From Lichina pygmaea (taxonomy: Eukaryota; Ascomycota; Lichinomycetes; Lichinales; Lichinaceae): a stretch of DNA of 64,000 nt. Of this stretch, positions 10,535-22,643 are shown piece after piece (position 1 is the first letter of the stretch; each line of letters begins with the position of its first letter). A program made the position numbers and the translations under genes. The stretch spans positions 5,356,315-5,420,314 of the forward strand of contig OY730170.1 of the NCBI GenBank assembly GCA_963422465.1, in the 5' to 3' direction. The notes under the pieces are model-generated. The model saw nothing but the letters and a program-made list of their open reading frames with translations. It was not told the DNA's origin and did not search any database.

Positions 10535-12558
10535 TCGTCTTCAGAGGCGGCGCCGTATTCCCCAAAAACGTCCCACCGATCACCCTTTGCCGATCGACTG
10601 ACGTACTTGACGAACCGGAGCACCCCCTGGTCGCGAAGCACGACGCTCAGCTGGTTCCAGCTGGCTGGCGTGCTGAACAGGATGCCGCCGTCTGCGTCTC
10701 CGACGCCGGACGAGGAGCGGTAGACGGCTGGGTCCATCGGTGTGACTGCGTCGCCTCCATGGCCGTCCCCTTCATTGTCGTCGTCGTCGTCTCCGGCCAT
10801 GTAGACTTCGTAGCCGCCGATGTTGCCAGCTTTGTCCTCCGTCACATCGTCGTCGGTTTTGCGGACGACGTTTTTTCCCGCAGAGGTTGCCGCTTGACTC
10901 CCCTTCCCATCCACTTGCTCTTGATCGACGTCTTGCTCCTCGTCGTCCCAGCCCTGTGTCGGCGTGATCCCCAGCGAAACCTCGACGCGGGACCGCGTGT
11001 CGCCACCGCTTGCCAATGTATAGTCACGACCGCGGCGGAAGCGCCGAGCCAGAACGTTGTGGTTCTCCAACTTCACTTGCGTCGCCAACGATAGCCATTT
11101 CCGAAAGGCGACAGATGGAAACAGCTCCCCCAGCAGCTCTTGCAGCGGAGTGATCACTCGTGACTCGCCACCATCACCACCGTCACCGGACCCACGCAAT
11201 TGCTGATATAGAAAGCGGTGCTTGTGCGGCGGACGCGCCACCCGCCAGCTACTTTGTCTCTCTATAGCGCCTGCCATTTCCGGAAGTGTATCACGCTCCT
11301 CGTTCTCGATAAATTGCCGCAGTCTGCCAGCAAACTTGTCGCACAGAAATTCCTCCAGTCTCATGCCAGACTCGGTCGCAAACTGTTCTTGTACCCGATC
11401 CAACGTGTCGGGCGTCAGGTATGCAGGCTTGATGTATTCGATTAGAAGGTCGAAGTCCGCTTCCGACAGCTCATTATAATCTCCTTCTGCGACCGTGGCC
11501 CGGCCGCTGTCTTTGCCGTCGCCTTTCTCGCCGTATGTTCGAATGCGAGGCTCGGGCAAATCAAACCTGTTGGCTTTGCTCTGTAGCTGCACGAGGCTGC
11601 TCTTCTCTGCCAGCTGTTCCTCCACTCCCGGGCTGAAGCCATCCTCTCCCTCCTGCGGGATATGATACCAACCACTGATGGCCATTCTGACCCGTTCACT
11701 ATCCGGTGCGGCTTGCTTCTCGCTGGCTTGCCTCGCAAAGACTTCCTCAACATCGTGGAAACTCTCCCCCGGTTGGACGGCAAAGAAGCTTAGCTGGTTG
11801 AAAGCCGGGGGGATGGACAGGCAGGGATCTGGTCTCGGCAGTTTCGTGATCGATCCATCCTCGTTTTCGAAGTTGTCCGTGGGGTAAAGTCTGAGGCCAC
11901 CGCCCCATTCGGGCTTCCAGGGCCGATCCGGGTCGGTCAGATACAGGATATAGCTCACCCTGCGACTGCCGATGACATCGTCGTGACATAGCAGATGGCA
12001 ACCGGGGATATAGACGTTGATGGCCATATCCGTCTTCCTGCCAGAGAGCGGACCCGCGCCGGTGATGGACGAGAGGTAACCGCGAAAGCGGGACGAGTAG
12101 AGAGCATTGCGCAAGCGCAACAACGACGGAAGGCGAGCGAGGGATGCATCGTCCAAGCCGTCCAGATTGGTCAAGTCTCCAGTTTGGTGGATCTTGTATA
12201 TGTCGGTTTCCTTGGGTGTGAAAGACAGCGACTCTTGAATCTCGTGGCGCACGGAGCGCAGCAACTTCGGGTCGATCAGGCGTTGAATCACGCCATGCTT
12301 GTACCTTTGACCGGAAAGGTCAGTCGGATGCTACGCCTCTGGGGGAGCAAGACAAGCCTACGGTTCTGATGTCGCATATGCACTCGAGTGGGCATCAAGG
12401 ACCTCACCGGCGAACAGGCCTTCTGCAAAGTCGGAACACACATTCGCACCTGTAGTGTCCCTCCTCTTGGCAGCTGAGCTTCCATCGTCCAAGACGTCTG
12501 GAGCAGATCGCTTGGTTGTTTTATTGCCAGCATGCGCTTCAGTGGACCGTCCAGTCAT
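10468..12558 (-). CDS. tpa1: TPA1/OGFOD1-type prolyl hydroxylase (2-oxoglutarate/Fe(II) oxygenase)
   Basis: Exon 1 is 12558-12362 and exon 2 is 12304-10468, with a 57-nt intron; the product has 677 residues. The join restores EPYKHGVIQRL, the usual start of the catalytic domain. Iron-binding HxD is visible in LLCHDDVIGSRRVSYILYL, the distal His in ESFHDVEEVF, and the 2-oxoglutarate Arg in RVRMAISGWYH. A second, degenerate oxygenase-like domain follows, as in yeast Tpa1 (644 aa). Members hydroxylate ribosomal protein S23 and affect translation termination and mRNA stability; the fission-yeast Ofd1 also controls Sre1. The N-terminal 65 residues are basic and could be a nuclear signal. The C-terminus ends in an Asp run of about 13 residues. 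Confidence 0.92.
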
Positions 12559-12766
12559 CTTGCCTGAATGCTTGCAAATACGACCTGATGTGGATTACCG
12601 TAAGGCGAGCAACCGACTGGACAAACTCAATCTTACGGTATCACAAAGCATCTACGAAGCGGCATCAGTCCGCGAAATCACGTCACTAGCTCTCCATGAC
12701 GGCAAGTCGGTCTGAAGATGAACACCAGTCTGATATGTCTATCTTAGAAGCCAGTGGAAACGGAAA

Positions 12767-13190
12767 TTACAGCACATCCTTATCATCATCGTCTTCAGCG
12801 TCATCACCATTGAAGGGGAGATTTTTGGCAACAAGATGTCGTCGACTCCTCTGAAGCGCTCAATGCACCCACGAAGTCTTCACGTCTCGGTGCAGTCTCA
12901 CCCTGAAGTAATTGGCAGGATACATGATCAGGGCTCTACCTTTCTTGAACTTGTCTGCCAGCTTGAAGGCCTGGACCATGTCCAACCGTTGCAGCAACCG
13001 GACAGCACGAACAGCAAGAACCCCTGATGGCATACGCTCGTGTGGATGGTGCAAGAGGTACAAATCGAGAGCATCTTCATCGACCTTAGGGGATTGAGGA
13101 GATTAAGGAGGATGGCAAGCACTGACACACATGACCATATCCTCCATGGTATCGACACCAGTGGCATCACAACGACGATAAATTTTCAAC
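12767..13190 (-). pseudogene. Possible spliced gene or gene remnant
   Basis: The minus strand shows conserved-looking pieces: IYRRCDATGVDTMEDMV near 13190-13140, DALDLYLLHHPHERMPSG followed by VRLLQRLDMVQAFKLADKF and KGRALIMYPANYF near 13075-12905, and an acidic tail ending DDDDKDVL before a stop at 12767-12769. GT...AG pairs exist between them, but one junction does not keep frame in any model I tried. I do not recognise the family. It may be a real multi-exon gene with a border I misplaced, or a decaying copy. Confidence 0.3.
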
Positions 13191-13996
13191 AAATATTGCC
13201 AACGTTATGGGTTGTCTTGGCTAGGCAGTACTCTGGCCAAGCTTCGAACCCGTGAGATTCGAAAGCACTTATTATTACTAGAGCTCCAACGACAATCTCA
13301 GCACCATTGCCTCAAGGATGTTTCTCAAGCTTGGTCCGGAGGTCTGTCAGCCTTGTTGGCTCACGTGACTGAGACACTGTGGGAACCACGTGCATCTGTG
13401 CCTCCACCCCAGGCCGCGCAGCACGTGGCTTGATTCCATCAGATGGAACATCCAAGCAGCAGGTGACATGCGATCCAGAACTGCCTGCCCGTTTCGTCAT
13501 GGTTCTTCCAGCTTTGGCTGGCCATAGGGCATATCATTGGATACGCCCACTTGGCTTAGGAGCCACGACGGCCTAGCCCGTGCTTGGTTCATATCTCAAT
13601 CAACCAAGGCAAATGTTACGCCTACCATAGGGAAGGCGGTGCCTTCATCTACGCTTTGGGCGAATAAGGCAACATCTTGCGCTCGCCAAGTTCATCCTCA
13701 TCAGTCTCGTCTCGTTTCATCCGACGTGTTGGCCCACGGTAGGGAGCGAGATCGTCGTGATAAGGCCCTTCGCGCCTGCTATGGCCCGTCTCCGCCGGTC
13801 CGGAGCCGGATCTGCAGGGCTGGATTGGTGGAGGATGCTGCATGCCACGGCAACGGATGCCCCGGATTGCCAAGCCCTTCAGCCCGTTCCTCTTCCGGGT
13901 GGGGTCTCATGCCATCTACTGTACTCGTTGGGACGCAGCGAGGATCCACACGCAACGGCCATGGCGGTCGCTCAGGGATAATTTCCCGCCGCTGGC

Positions 13997-14004
13997 TATA
14001 TAAG
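13997..14004 (+). promoter_or_regulatory. TATA box of the GH16 gene
   Basis: TATATAAG lies 138 bases before the GH16 start codon, a usual distance for a strongly regulated secreted-enzyme gene. Function is inferred from sequence and position. Confidence 0.6.
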
Positions 14005-14141
14005 ACTACCTGCCTTTCTTGATGTTGTTCCAAACCATACACGCTCTCTACTGCAAACAGGATATTCTTTCGATATCCCTCGTCCATTGCTTTGCCTCAC
14101 GTTTTGCGCTGAGCCTTGCTCTTCTACTTTGGCCAGACACT

Positions 14142-15281
14142 ATGCATTCTCCTTCTGTATTCCGTCTTTTGATTCTCTTTGCGTTTACGGTGGCATGTTG
14201 CCATGCAGGCTATACCATCCGAGATGACTACAACCCGTCCACCTTCTTCAGCCTGTTCGATTTCTTCACCGTGAGTGTATCATATCCCGCGGTGCGTCTT
14301 CCCATGGGGCCTTCCTTGACCGAGTGCAGGGACCGGACCCCACCCACGGCTTCGTCCAATATGTCGATGAGAGAACTGCTCGGAACAACGCCCTCATACA
14401 AGAGAATGGCGACGGGGTCTATGTGGGCGTAGATCACAATACAATTTCATCCGCCGGCCGTGCAAGCGTCCGTCTCGAGAGTCGAAATACCTACACCCGG
14501 GGGCTCTTCATCGTCGACATTGCACACATGCCCGGAGGAATCTGCGGAACGTGGCCGGCTTTGTGAGACTTTGCACAGATCACCGCCGTCCGGGCTCTGC
14601 TGACGACCTCGGAGCTGGACGTTCGGTCCCAATTGGCCGCACGGAGGAGAGATAGACATCATCGAGCAAGTCCATACGGCCAACAACAACCACATGACGC
14701 TGCATTCGGGAGCCGGGTGCACCATGAAAGGCGGCACGCAGTTTGGCCGCGAGCTGAGTACCGAGTGCTTCGCCCTCGTGAATGGGAATCAAGGATGTGG
14801 CGTGTCCCACCACAGCTCTGATTCGTACGGCGTCGGCTTCAACCGCGGAGGCGGCGGCGTGTACGCGATGGAGTGGACGTCCGACCACATCGCCGTCTGG
14901 TTCTGGCCACGCTCGGCCATCCCCGAGAACGTGCTCGGCTTCGACCCCAACCCTTCGACCTGGGGAGAGCCCGTCGCGTGGTTCCGCGGTCCCTGCGACA
15001 TCGACGCCAACTTCCAACAACACCGCATCGTACGTTGTCCCCTCTCAACCTGGCCATCTCACATCCTACCTAGTCTGGTAGCATCAGCTGACTGGCTCGT
15101 CGTCGCTCCGGCACAGGTGTTCAACACGACCTTCTGCGGTGACTGGGCCGGGAACGTGTGGTCGTCGTCCGAGTGCTCCGCCAAGGCTCCGTCTTGCACC
15201 GAGTTCGTCGCGAACAACCCCTCCGCCTTTGCCGAAGCGTTCTGGACCATCAAGTCCCTCAGAGTCTTTCAGCGAGACTGA
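14142..15281 (+). CDS. Secreted GH16 endo-1,3(4)-beta-glucanase
   Basis: Four exons (14142-14270, 14330-14562, 14615-15029, 15117-15281) with introns of 59, 52 and 87 nt encode 313 residues. Residues 1-22 (MHSPSVFRLLILFAFTVACCHA) are a signal peptide. The domain starts with YTIRDDYNPSTFFSLFDFF; the catalytic signature GGEIDIIEQ places Glu133 as nucleophile, Asp135 as helper and Glu138 as acid/base. Later landmarks are GAGCTM, WTSDHIAVWFWPR and FCGDWAGNVW, typical of fungal GH16 laminarinase-like enzymes. It should hydrolyse beta-1,3- or mixed-linked glucans outside the cell. No GPI signal or C-terminal Ser-rich tail is seen. It lies tail-to-tail with another secreted-protein gene. Confidence 0.92.
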
Positions 15282-16046
15282 ACGACGCCCACTCCGTACC
15301 AGTCTAGAGTCCCATCTCCCGTTCGCAGCTGGCCCTGTTCTTCTCTTCGCCTTTTCATCCCATTCTCTTCTTTGGGGTCTCCTCCTGTCTTCCTCCCCCT
15401 TCTTCTCTTCGATTATCTTGGATATCCCGGTCATTTCTTTGAACCGATTTCGAGAACATCTCCCTACCGACCGCACACATGCCGACTTTTTATACCTTCA
15501 ACCCATCTTTTCCTACGGGACCCGTTCTGTCCTTTGTCTCCGCAGCTCTTCTTTCTCTCATCCTTGCCCTTCCGACGGGCACGATGAGACTTGACATTCG
15601 GCAGACACGATACTTTGACGTGGAATTCACAGAGCTATTGTTCGCCAAGGAGCAAGAAGAGCCGGATCAACTATCAGCATTGACAGTCCTCTCTACCTAC
15701 GAGAGAACGCTACCATGTAGACAATCGCTCTACTCAGGCGCAGTCTGTATCTATCAAACAACCGACGGATCTAGAAACAGCTAATTATTGGTCCAACAGG
15801 AAAAAGAAGTACCTTCCCGGAGCTCCCGTACCCTGGGCTTCCAGGGCTCCCAGTCATTCTTGTCCGGAATACTGCTTCTAGAATCCAAGTCGGACGACAG
15901 CTATCGACATCATTTCTAATGCGGGACCTGCACTCTGTTGATCTACCGACATTGTAGCCCGAGCAAGGATGTCCAATGCCAGTACCAACAAGCAGTCATT
16001 TTGAGGGGCGTTCCGAGCGGGCATGGGAAAGCCAGGCAAGTTACAC
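15282..16046. other. Intergenic between convergent genes
   Basis: Pyrimidine-rich DNA (about 15310-15580) follows the GH16 stop codon and probably forms its 3' untranslated region. No coding sequence or repeat is supported. Confidence 0.5.
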
Positions 16047-17064
16047 TTAGTGAGGCATCAATTTGAGTGCCCTGAACTTGCCAACTGTGGCCCCACCGGG
16101 TCCTCCAGAGGGCATATATCGAAGGAACGATTGCCATGCTCGTTGAGGTACGGACCGCCTGTCGGGAGACCCGACCGCGGCTTGACGGTTCGGGTCTGTG
16201 TCGATCGCGTTGTCGTCCCAGCCGTAGCCAAGCATCTCGTCTCCGATCGGCGGGCCAAAAACCTCGGGTTCGGGGGCGGGTAGGTCCGTTTGGAGCTTCT
16301 GGAGAGCGCCCCGTGCGCATTGATCGATCTCGAGCCGCTGTTTGGCAAGATTGTGGTGGAAGTCGTTGTCGTGGGACCGTAGCTCGTTTTCGGACATCGC
16401 CACGTTCTCACACGCCGTCTCATGCAGACTCTCTATGGTGCCGGGAGCCAGAGTCTTTGGATCTCTCCCGGTAAGACTTTGCACCTTCTCTCGACACTGA
16501 AGGTTGGTCTAGAAGAAGATTAGCCTTCTGGCGTGCCACCATCGGAAGCCACCATTGCCTCGATGATCAAGCGGGAATCAGCACGCACCACTCCATTCTC
16601 CGTACACCACGTGCTCAGCATCGTGTCGGCAAGCAATTGAAACCACTCTCTCCACCGGCGAGTCTTGAGGTTGCCTACCTCCCTCCTATCTCTATTTTTG
16701 CGTCTGGAGCGAGTAACTTCGCAGTTCGCCGTCTCGATCACCTCTTGCAGCGACGGGTGTCCTGTGGCCTTTCCACCAGTCGCCCACTTCCACTAACATT
16801 GAGGGCACGAGCGTAAGCCAACACGCGCCGCCATAGACCACGTCCTGAGACGGGTAAGATTCGACAGTCGAGACTCACCGCGCAGAAGTAGCGCTCCATC
16901 GTGAGAACCACCTTCCGTTCCGCCAAATTGGATACTGGAGGTGACGGCAAACAGCGCCATATGCCAAGCATCTGCCTCTTAGTGACCGAAGCCTTCTTCG
17001 CAGGCTCACCCAGAGAAAGGGTCATGCAATAGAGTGACCATAGCAAAATGAGGGGGGCGAGCAT
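16047..17064 (-). CDS. Putative secreted protein of unknown function (283 aa)
   Basis: Three exons, 17064-16879, 16792-16589 and 16508-16047, all phase 0, with introns of 86 and 80 nt, encode 283 residues. The introns have good donors (GTGAGT, GTGCGT), a CTAAT branch site in the second, and TTAG/CTAG acceptors. The ATG at 17064 opens MLAPLILLWSLYCMTLSLG, a clear signal peptide. The mature chain has a helical middle with QEVIETANCEV, MLSTWCTENGV and TNLQCREKVQSLTG, then an acidic segment ending GDEMLGYGWDDN and a basic C-terminus. Spaced cysteines suggest one or two disulphides. I recognise no family. The neighbouring gene is the convergent GH16 enzyme. Confidence 0.6.
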
Positions 17065-18575
17065 GTTGGTTGACACCAATCCAGCCAGCCAACCCTCATC
17101 TCTGATCGACCACTTGCTCGCCAGACCGACTCATTTCCAGCTTTTCAAGTAATCCAAGTGCGTCTAGAAGTCGACATGCACAAACATACGGAACTAAATC
17201 CGACAAATCTTGTTGTGCCTGGTCATACATGGACACAACGGATCGCACAGACCGAAGAGGTCGTACAGTACGAGGCCCTGTACGGTACGAGATAACTCTG
17301 AGACGTAATTCTTAGCAGTAATTTCTGTCAAGAATGCTATCGCCGCCGCGGCCCGACTGAAACCCGGCAGGCCACGGAACAATTGGAGCTCTGAGAGCTG
17401 CAGAGGGATCGATGCCTCGCGGCGCCGAGATCCGAGGAGATTGCCAAGAAAGCGCCGAGAGCTGCGCTACAACACGTATCTTCGACACCGAGTCCAGCAG
17501 GTGCAGCACATACTATATAGCCGGGACTATTCCCCTCACGTCAAACAGCTAGAGCCGAGAGACGGCCCACAATCGAATGTCTTTCTCAACAATTCCACGA
17601 ACCAATCGTTGCTGCCGTATTCTATACCTAAGTTTTACCTGTAGAGCAACAGCTCTGGTAGCCGTGTTCGTGTAGCCTCGGTTGAAGCTCCTGTCCGATA
17701 GCTTCAATGCCGACGGCTGCCGCGAGTCACTGACGTGCGAGACGTTTAGGAATGTATGTCCAGCCTATCGACGACGATCCTGCCGTGATCAGTATTCAGA
17801 TGCATCTGGATTTCTGCAGTACGTACTCGTAGATGTCAAATACCGTACATCATGCGTTCGAACTTCTTTGGTCACGTCAACTAAGAGCGCAGGCTTACGG
17901 TGGCCAGAAGAGGTGATGCAGGGCAAAGTCACTGCAGCAAAATCACAGCATCGGCCGGCCGAGCCAGAGCTGAAGCCCCCAAGCAAGATCGAGGAAAGAT
18001 GCACGAGGTCCAATTACCATTTGATATTTCTAGGAAGACATGACTTCTTGGCATGACCTCCCTGGAGTCGGACCCATTCATGTGAATTTTGAACGTCAAG
18101 TTGGGCGTGATTGGCTATTCGGAGTGGTTCAGACAAGAGTTTCTATGTCACTACTTCAACGAGACTACTCCGTATACCGGTATGCATTTGGAGTAGTAGT
18201 ATGTAGGTGGGGATCCCCCCCCCCCCCCCCCCCCCCCTGCTAACATGAGACATTGGCCGCAGGAATAGCTCACTCTGAACATCGCGGAGACGTGCTGATG
18301 CGGTGATTTGGCGATGCTTGATAGAGGTTTTATTGTTCTCATCGTCACGGTATCTAAAGGGTGAGGCCTCATACGAGAAGAGACAAGAATTGGAAAGCAG
18401 TCTCCCCGTTTGTGCGAGGAAAAGTCCCAGACGCCGTGCTATGTAGCCAACCACGACCGCGCTATGCTTGATATGCTTGATATGCTTGCTGATGCTGATG
18501 TTGATGCCCCAAGACGAAAGTAAAAGATGCGTGTCCTTGAAGATGCTTGGCACTCACTGTTAGGACCTTTCAATG
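17065..18575. other. Intergenic with 23-nt poly-C tract
   Basis: Several frames of 60-125 codons occur but none has a recognisable motif or codon pattern. A poly-C run lies at 18215-18237. The stretch probably holds the promoter of the secreted-protein gene and the 3' end of the membrane-protein gene. Confidence 0.5.
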
Positions 18576-18882
18576 CTAGCTCCGCTGTGCAAAGTTCTTC
18601 CATCGGCATGCGCAACCTCCGGTGCCGCCGTCGATGCCGCCGAGCCCACCTTGGGCGACGGTGACCCGCTCCTTGCCCAGAGGACCCTGACCGCCCCCGA
18701 CGAGCTGGCCACCGAACCCCCGATTCTCGATCTGGATCTTTGCCTCCTCCGGGACGATCTTGCCACGGTCGTCGAGACCGTAGCAGTAGATCATCTTCTT
18801 CGTCACGTCGCCTCCATGACGGTCGGTCGTGATCGTGATGGGGTAAGGGAAGTCGAGCTGGGCCGATGCAGCTTGGCCGGCG

Positions 18883-18918
<36 letters not shown>

Positions 18919-21900
18919 CTACTGTTCCTGTCGAGCAGTGTCTGGTCGTCCCTCCGGGTCCAGATCCGGACCAAAAACCTCGTCTGCGCCCAGGTGCACC
19001 GAACGCGGGCCGCCTCGATCGTGCTGCCTCCGTCAAGGTCGTCGGGCACTTCGCCTCGGTCGCGGTCGTCCTGGCCCAACGGAACGGTGGACTTGAGGAA
19101 TATCGAGCGATCGTAGTAGATGTAGAACCCGTAATGCTCCGAGTCTAGCCCGCGGTCGAAGAGTCGGAGCTGCTGCGAGGCCTGGAGCGGCAGAAGGCTC
19201 ACTGCTTTCGCGCCGCCATCCGAGTTCACATCTGGGGGTGGGATGATGGACCGCAGGTCAGGAAAGTCCCCAGACTCGTTCGTGGACGAGCTGCCAGTCT
19301 GCCGTCGAGCGAGCCTCGACGGAGAGTTTCCCGAGTCGGACAGCAACGACAGCGAGAAGGGTGACGATTCCCCTTCCTTCCGGGCCGACACGATTCCATC
19401 GGTGGTGTTCCCCAGGAACCGCCGGTCTTCAAGGCTCGGAGGATCAGGGAAGGCCGAGAAGGAGACGTTCGAGTTGTTGTCCACCTGCTCTGCCCTTCGT
19501 CCGAGTGCTGTTCTTGGACGGAGAGCCCGGGCATTCAGGGAGCGCCGCCGAGTGGCTGCAGAGTTGGGCTGCCACGCCTGCAGAAAGTCGATCTCGAATG
19601 AGAACGTCGGCCGACTCGTGGTCCCCTCCGGTAAGGGCTCACGCGACTCCTTGGGAAGAGCGCAGCTCCACAGTGTCGACGGAAAGACGCATCCGGTGTT
19701 GACCGTCTCCAGTTCTGGTCGGACAACCGCGTAGATCCCAGTCGGCATCGGTGGCCATCCCGTGACGTTGACCCAGCGAGAAGGCTCCTCGGCCGTGTCT
19801 GATCTCTTGCGGGTCAAGGTGACGGCAAGAACAACGGCGAGGACCACGAGAGCAACTCCTCCTACGACCAAGCCACAGCACCATCTTCTTCGCTTCCTCG
19901 CCTGCGCACCGCTCCTCCCTAAGCAACCGTTGATCTTGGAGAGGCCCAATCTGCGAGGAAGCGCTCCAAGCCTCCGAGCAAAGGCGTCCTCTTGCTCGCC
20001 ACGCTTTCGTTTGGCCTCGCCCGCTTGTCCGGCAGCAGACCGTGACTCGAGATCACCGAAGGTCACAGGGAGAAGGTTCGGACGAGGCGGGAGGTCCTCG
20101 GGGACATCACCGCTCGGTCGGCCCGACGACCATCGCCTTGCACCAAGAGCCGGTCGCCGAGGACCGTGCTGCATCGCAGGCGCCAGGGCCACCCGGGGAG
20201 GCAAGCCCTGGTTCTGGAAGCTGGTCGGTGCTGGCACGCCCGCGGAGAGGCCCGTCGGCAGTGGCCGTCCACTCCGCTCCGGAGCCCGCCTGACCCTGGG
20301 CGGCGAGTACGGTGGAGGATCGTGCGAGGGAGCTACGTGCTCCGTCCTCGTCACACCCTCCTCGTCCGGTCGGGCTAGGAGAGCCATGGCAACTGGATTG
20401 ACGGGGTTGCCAGCGCGAACAGCGGCCGCCACGTTGGCTTGGTGAACCGTAGGCGAACGGTATCCGGCGACCGTGCTTTCGTCTGTCTCGGCCCGAGGGA
20501 CGGACGGCCGCTGGACCGAGCCTGCTCGCACGCCCTCAGACGCCGCCTCAGCTTTCGCGTCGGTAGGCGCCAAGGCATTCTGCGTCAACGACGTGAGAAC
20601 GAGAGGGACTTCGCGTTCGCTGGGGCTGAGAGTGGGATGAGCTCGGAGTTGAACGGGTGTCGGCGGATCCGGGCTCTGCTCCGGCGGTGGAGGTTGGAAG
20701 GGGTTCGATCGCATCTGATGGTCCATCGTGAAGATCCCGTCTCCTTCACCGCGACCGTTACGACTGCCGCTGATGTTCCTCTCTCCCCCTCGTCCTTCTT
20801 CTCCGTCGTGGCCGAGCCTGGAGGCCGGTCGCCGGCCCTGCTTCTCTTCGGTGAAGCTGATCAAGGCGCCCCTCTCGTGAGCTGCCGCGCCTGTCTCGGC
20901 AACGACAGGCTTCTCGGTAGTCCTCGTCTCCTCCCAACGGGTGAGGTCCGTCCACGCCGTCTGCGGGGTGTCGCCTGTCGGAGGAGCATATTCCCAAGAA
21001 GCGGGTGAGACCGGAAATGCCTCTTCGCGTCTGTTTGATTGCTCAGAACGAGCCGCGGTGGCGGTCGCCAGCGCCAGATCCGGCATCTCAGGGCGATCCA
21101 GATCGGTGCTGACCCGTCGCGACACGTTGGTGTTGGACCGTGTCAGGAATGGCGTGGTGATGACGTTCCACCACCCGTGGGAGGCATGCCTCGAGGTGTC
21201 AATCTGTAGAGGGGGTGGATGAACACCTCGGCGGTCCAGGCGGCCTGGGCTGGAGCACTCCGGCGACGAGGCCGGCCACTCTTCCCCTTCGAAGACGGTG
21301 TTTGTCGACTGTCGAAGCTTGCGATTCGGAGGTAACTCGTCCTCCTCGAAGACTGTCGCCGCAGAATCCCGCTTGACGTTCGAAGGCAAGGGAGCCGGCC
21401 AGGCCGACGGCGATCTCGAGCTGGAGCCTGGGCTCGGTAAAGCCGGGGGAGAGGCGGCATCAAGGGCGCCCTCGAGCCATTGGGAGACACGGCTTGAGTA
21501 CACGCTGGACGCCACCAGCGGTCGCGCCCTGACGTTCCGCGCTGCGACCCGTGCGAAGGGGCCCCGAAGGTCGTTGGCAGGTGTGATCAAAATCGTCGGG
21601 GTGAGGACGGGTTGCGCATCAGGCCCTTCTCGGACCTCTTCCGAGTCGTCGAAGACCGTCTCGGGCGACATTGGGTGCCTGTCGGGATCGTCTGCGCCGT
21701 GCTCGTGGTCGATGGACAGGCCAATCGTTATGGCCCTATCGTATGGGGACAGGCTCTCTCGGAGATTGACGGCGCCATTCGGATTCGCCGGACTTGCGTT
21801 AGGGGAGAGCGAGTGGGGGTAGGTCTCTCGATGCAAAACAGCCCCAGCCCTCGGGGAACCTCCGGCCACGGCTGCGGCAGGGTCAAGACGCTTGACTTCG

Positions 21901-22643
21901 GCTCCGACGCCGTCGCTGTTGGGGGAGAGGCCATGGCCCGGGCTTGGGCGGCCCATCCGAGTCCTCGCTCCGGACGCTGGGAGAGGCAACGGTTGACCAG
22001 GATCGGGCCCTTCTCCGAAGGGGCCGGTGTATCCAGACGGCAGATCAGCTCTGGATCTGGGCTGCGTATGCTGGTACACCCGGTGGTTCTGCTGAGGAAA
22101 CGCTACGGCGGCGGCGTCAACAGCCTTGAGATTCTCCAGAGATACGAAGCGGGCATAGCAATCCTGGTTCTGCCGCGTGCCCGTTCCGACCTTCTGGTCG
22201 TGTCGCTGGTCGGTCGAAGCCTTTGCTCGATGACGGCCGACGTTGGTGTTCACGAAGATCGTCGGCCGTCGTCCACTCGTTGCATGCTTGTGGTACTTCT
22301 GCCCGGACTTTTCGCGGCCGGACTTGGAGATGGAAAAGTGGCGACGAGACCTGGAATGGCCGACGCGCGTCAAGACCCGGGACTGTTGTGCCTTCGGCGG
22401 CGGCGGCGGCGGCGGCGGCGGTCCGAGTCCTTCGTCGAGTCCGGCAGCTTCCTTGGTGCCGTCTTCCCAGGACTCGGCGCAGGGCAACGGCTCCTTTTCA
22501 TCTTCGGCGAAAGGGTTGTAGGATGACAAGAGCGAGTCGCTGAAGTGTGCGCTATAGTCGGGCAGGTTGCCTTGCCGTGGTATCGCATCGTGCATGTCGC
22601 ACTCTGGTATCCGGTGAGGCCCATACGAGGAGGGCAAAGGCAT
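18576..22643 (-). CDS. Large single-pass membrane protein with disordered cytoplasmic region (1355 aa)
   Basis: One uninterrupted frame encodes 1355 residues. Residues 1-910 are low in complexity and rich in Pro, Ser, Arg and Glu, with no fold I recognise. A basic cluster (RKRRRW) precedes a single membrane segment at about 920-945 (CCGLVVGGVALVVLAVVLAV). The region after it begins WVNVTGWPPMPTGIYAVV, has NxS/T sites, a Ser run of about 17 residues encoded by TCG repeats, and ends with YCYGLDDRGKIVPEE, IQIENRGFGGQLVGGGQGP and a GGIDGGTGGCACRW box. I recall this architecture from ascomycete proteins annotated as hypothetical or, doubtfully, glycoprotease-family. No protease motif is visible. 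A cell-surface or vacuolar sensor role is speculation. Confidence 0.8.

Larger units (their letters stand above)
12559..14141. other. Intergenic, mostly uncharacterised
   Basis: Apart from a possible gene remnant on the minus strand (12767-13190) I see no coding sequence. The last 250 bases form the GH16 promoter, which includes a GTGGGG box at 13899-13904 of the kind bound by the carbon-catabolite repressor CreA/CRE1, and a TATA box. Confidence 0.5.

Noticed and set aside
10302-10601. Frames with poly-Pro and poly-Arg stretches
   Set aside because: They are readings of the poly-C run and of the GAC repeat at the end of the prolyl hydroxylase gene.
13236-13270. A tRNA-like B box (GGGTTCGAAGC on the minus strand)
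   Set aside because: The end of the box is wrong and no acceptor stem, A box or cloverleaf can be drawn around it.
17682-18056. A 124-codon plus-strand frame
   Set aside because: No motif, no clear promoter, and composition typical of intergenic DNA.
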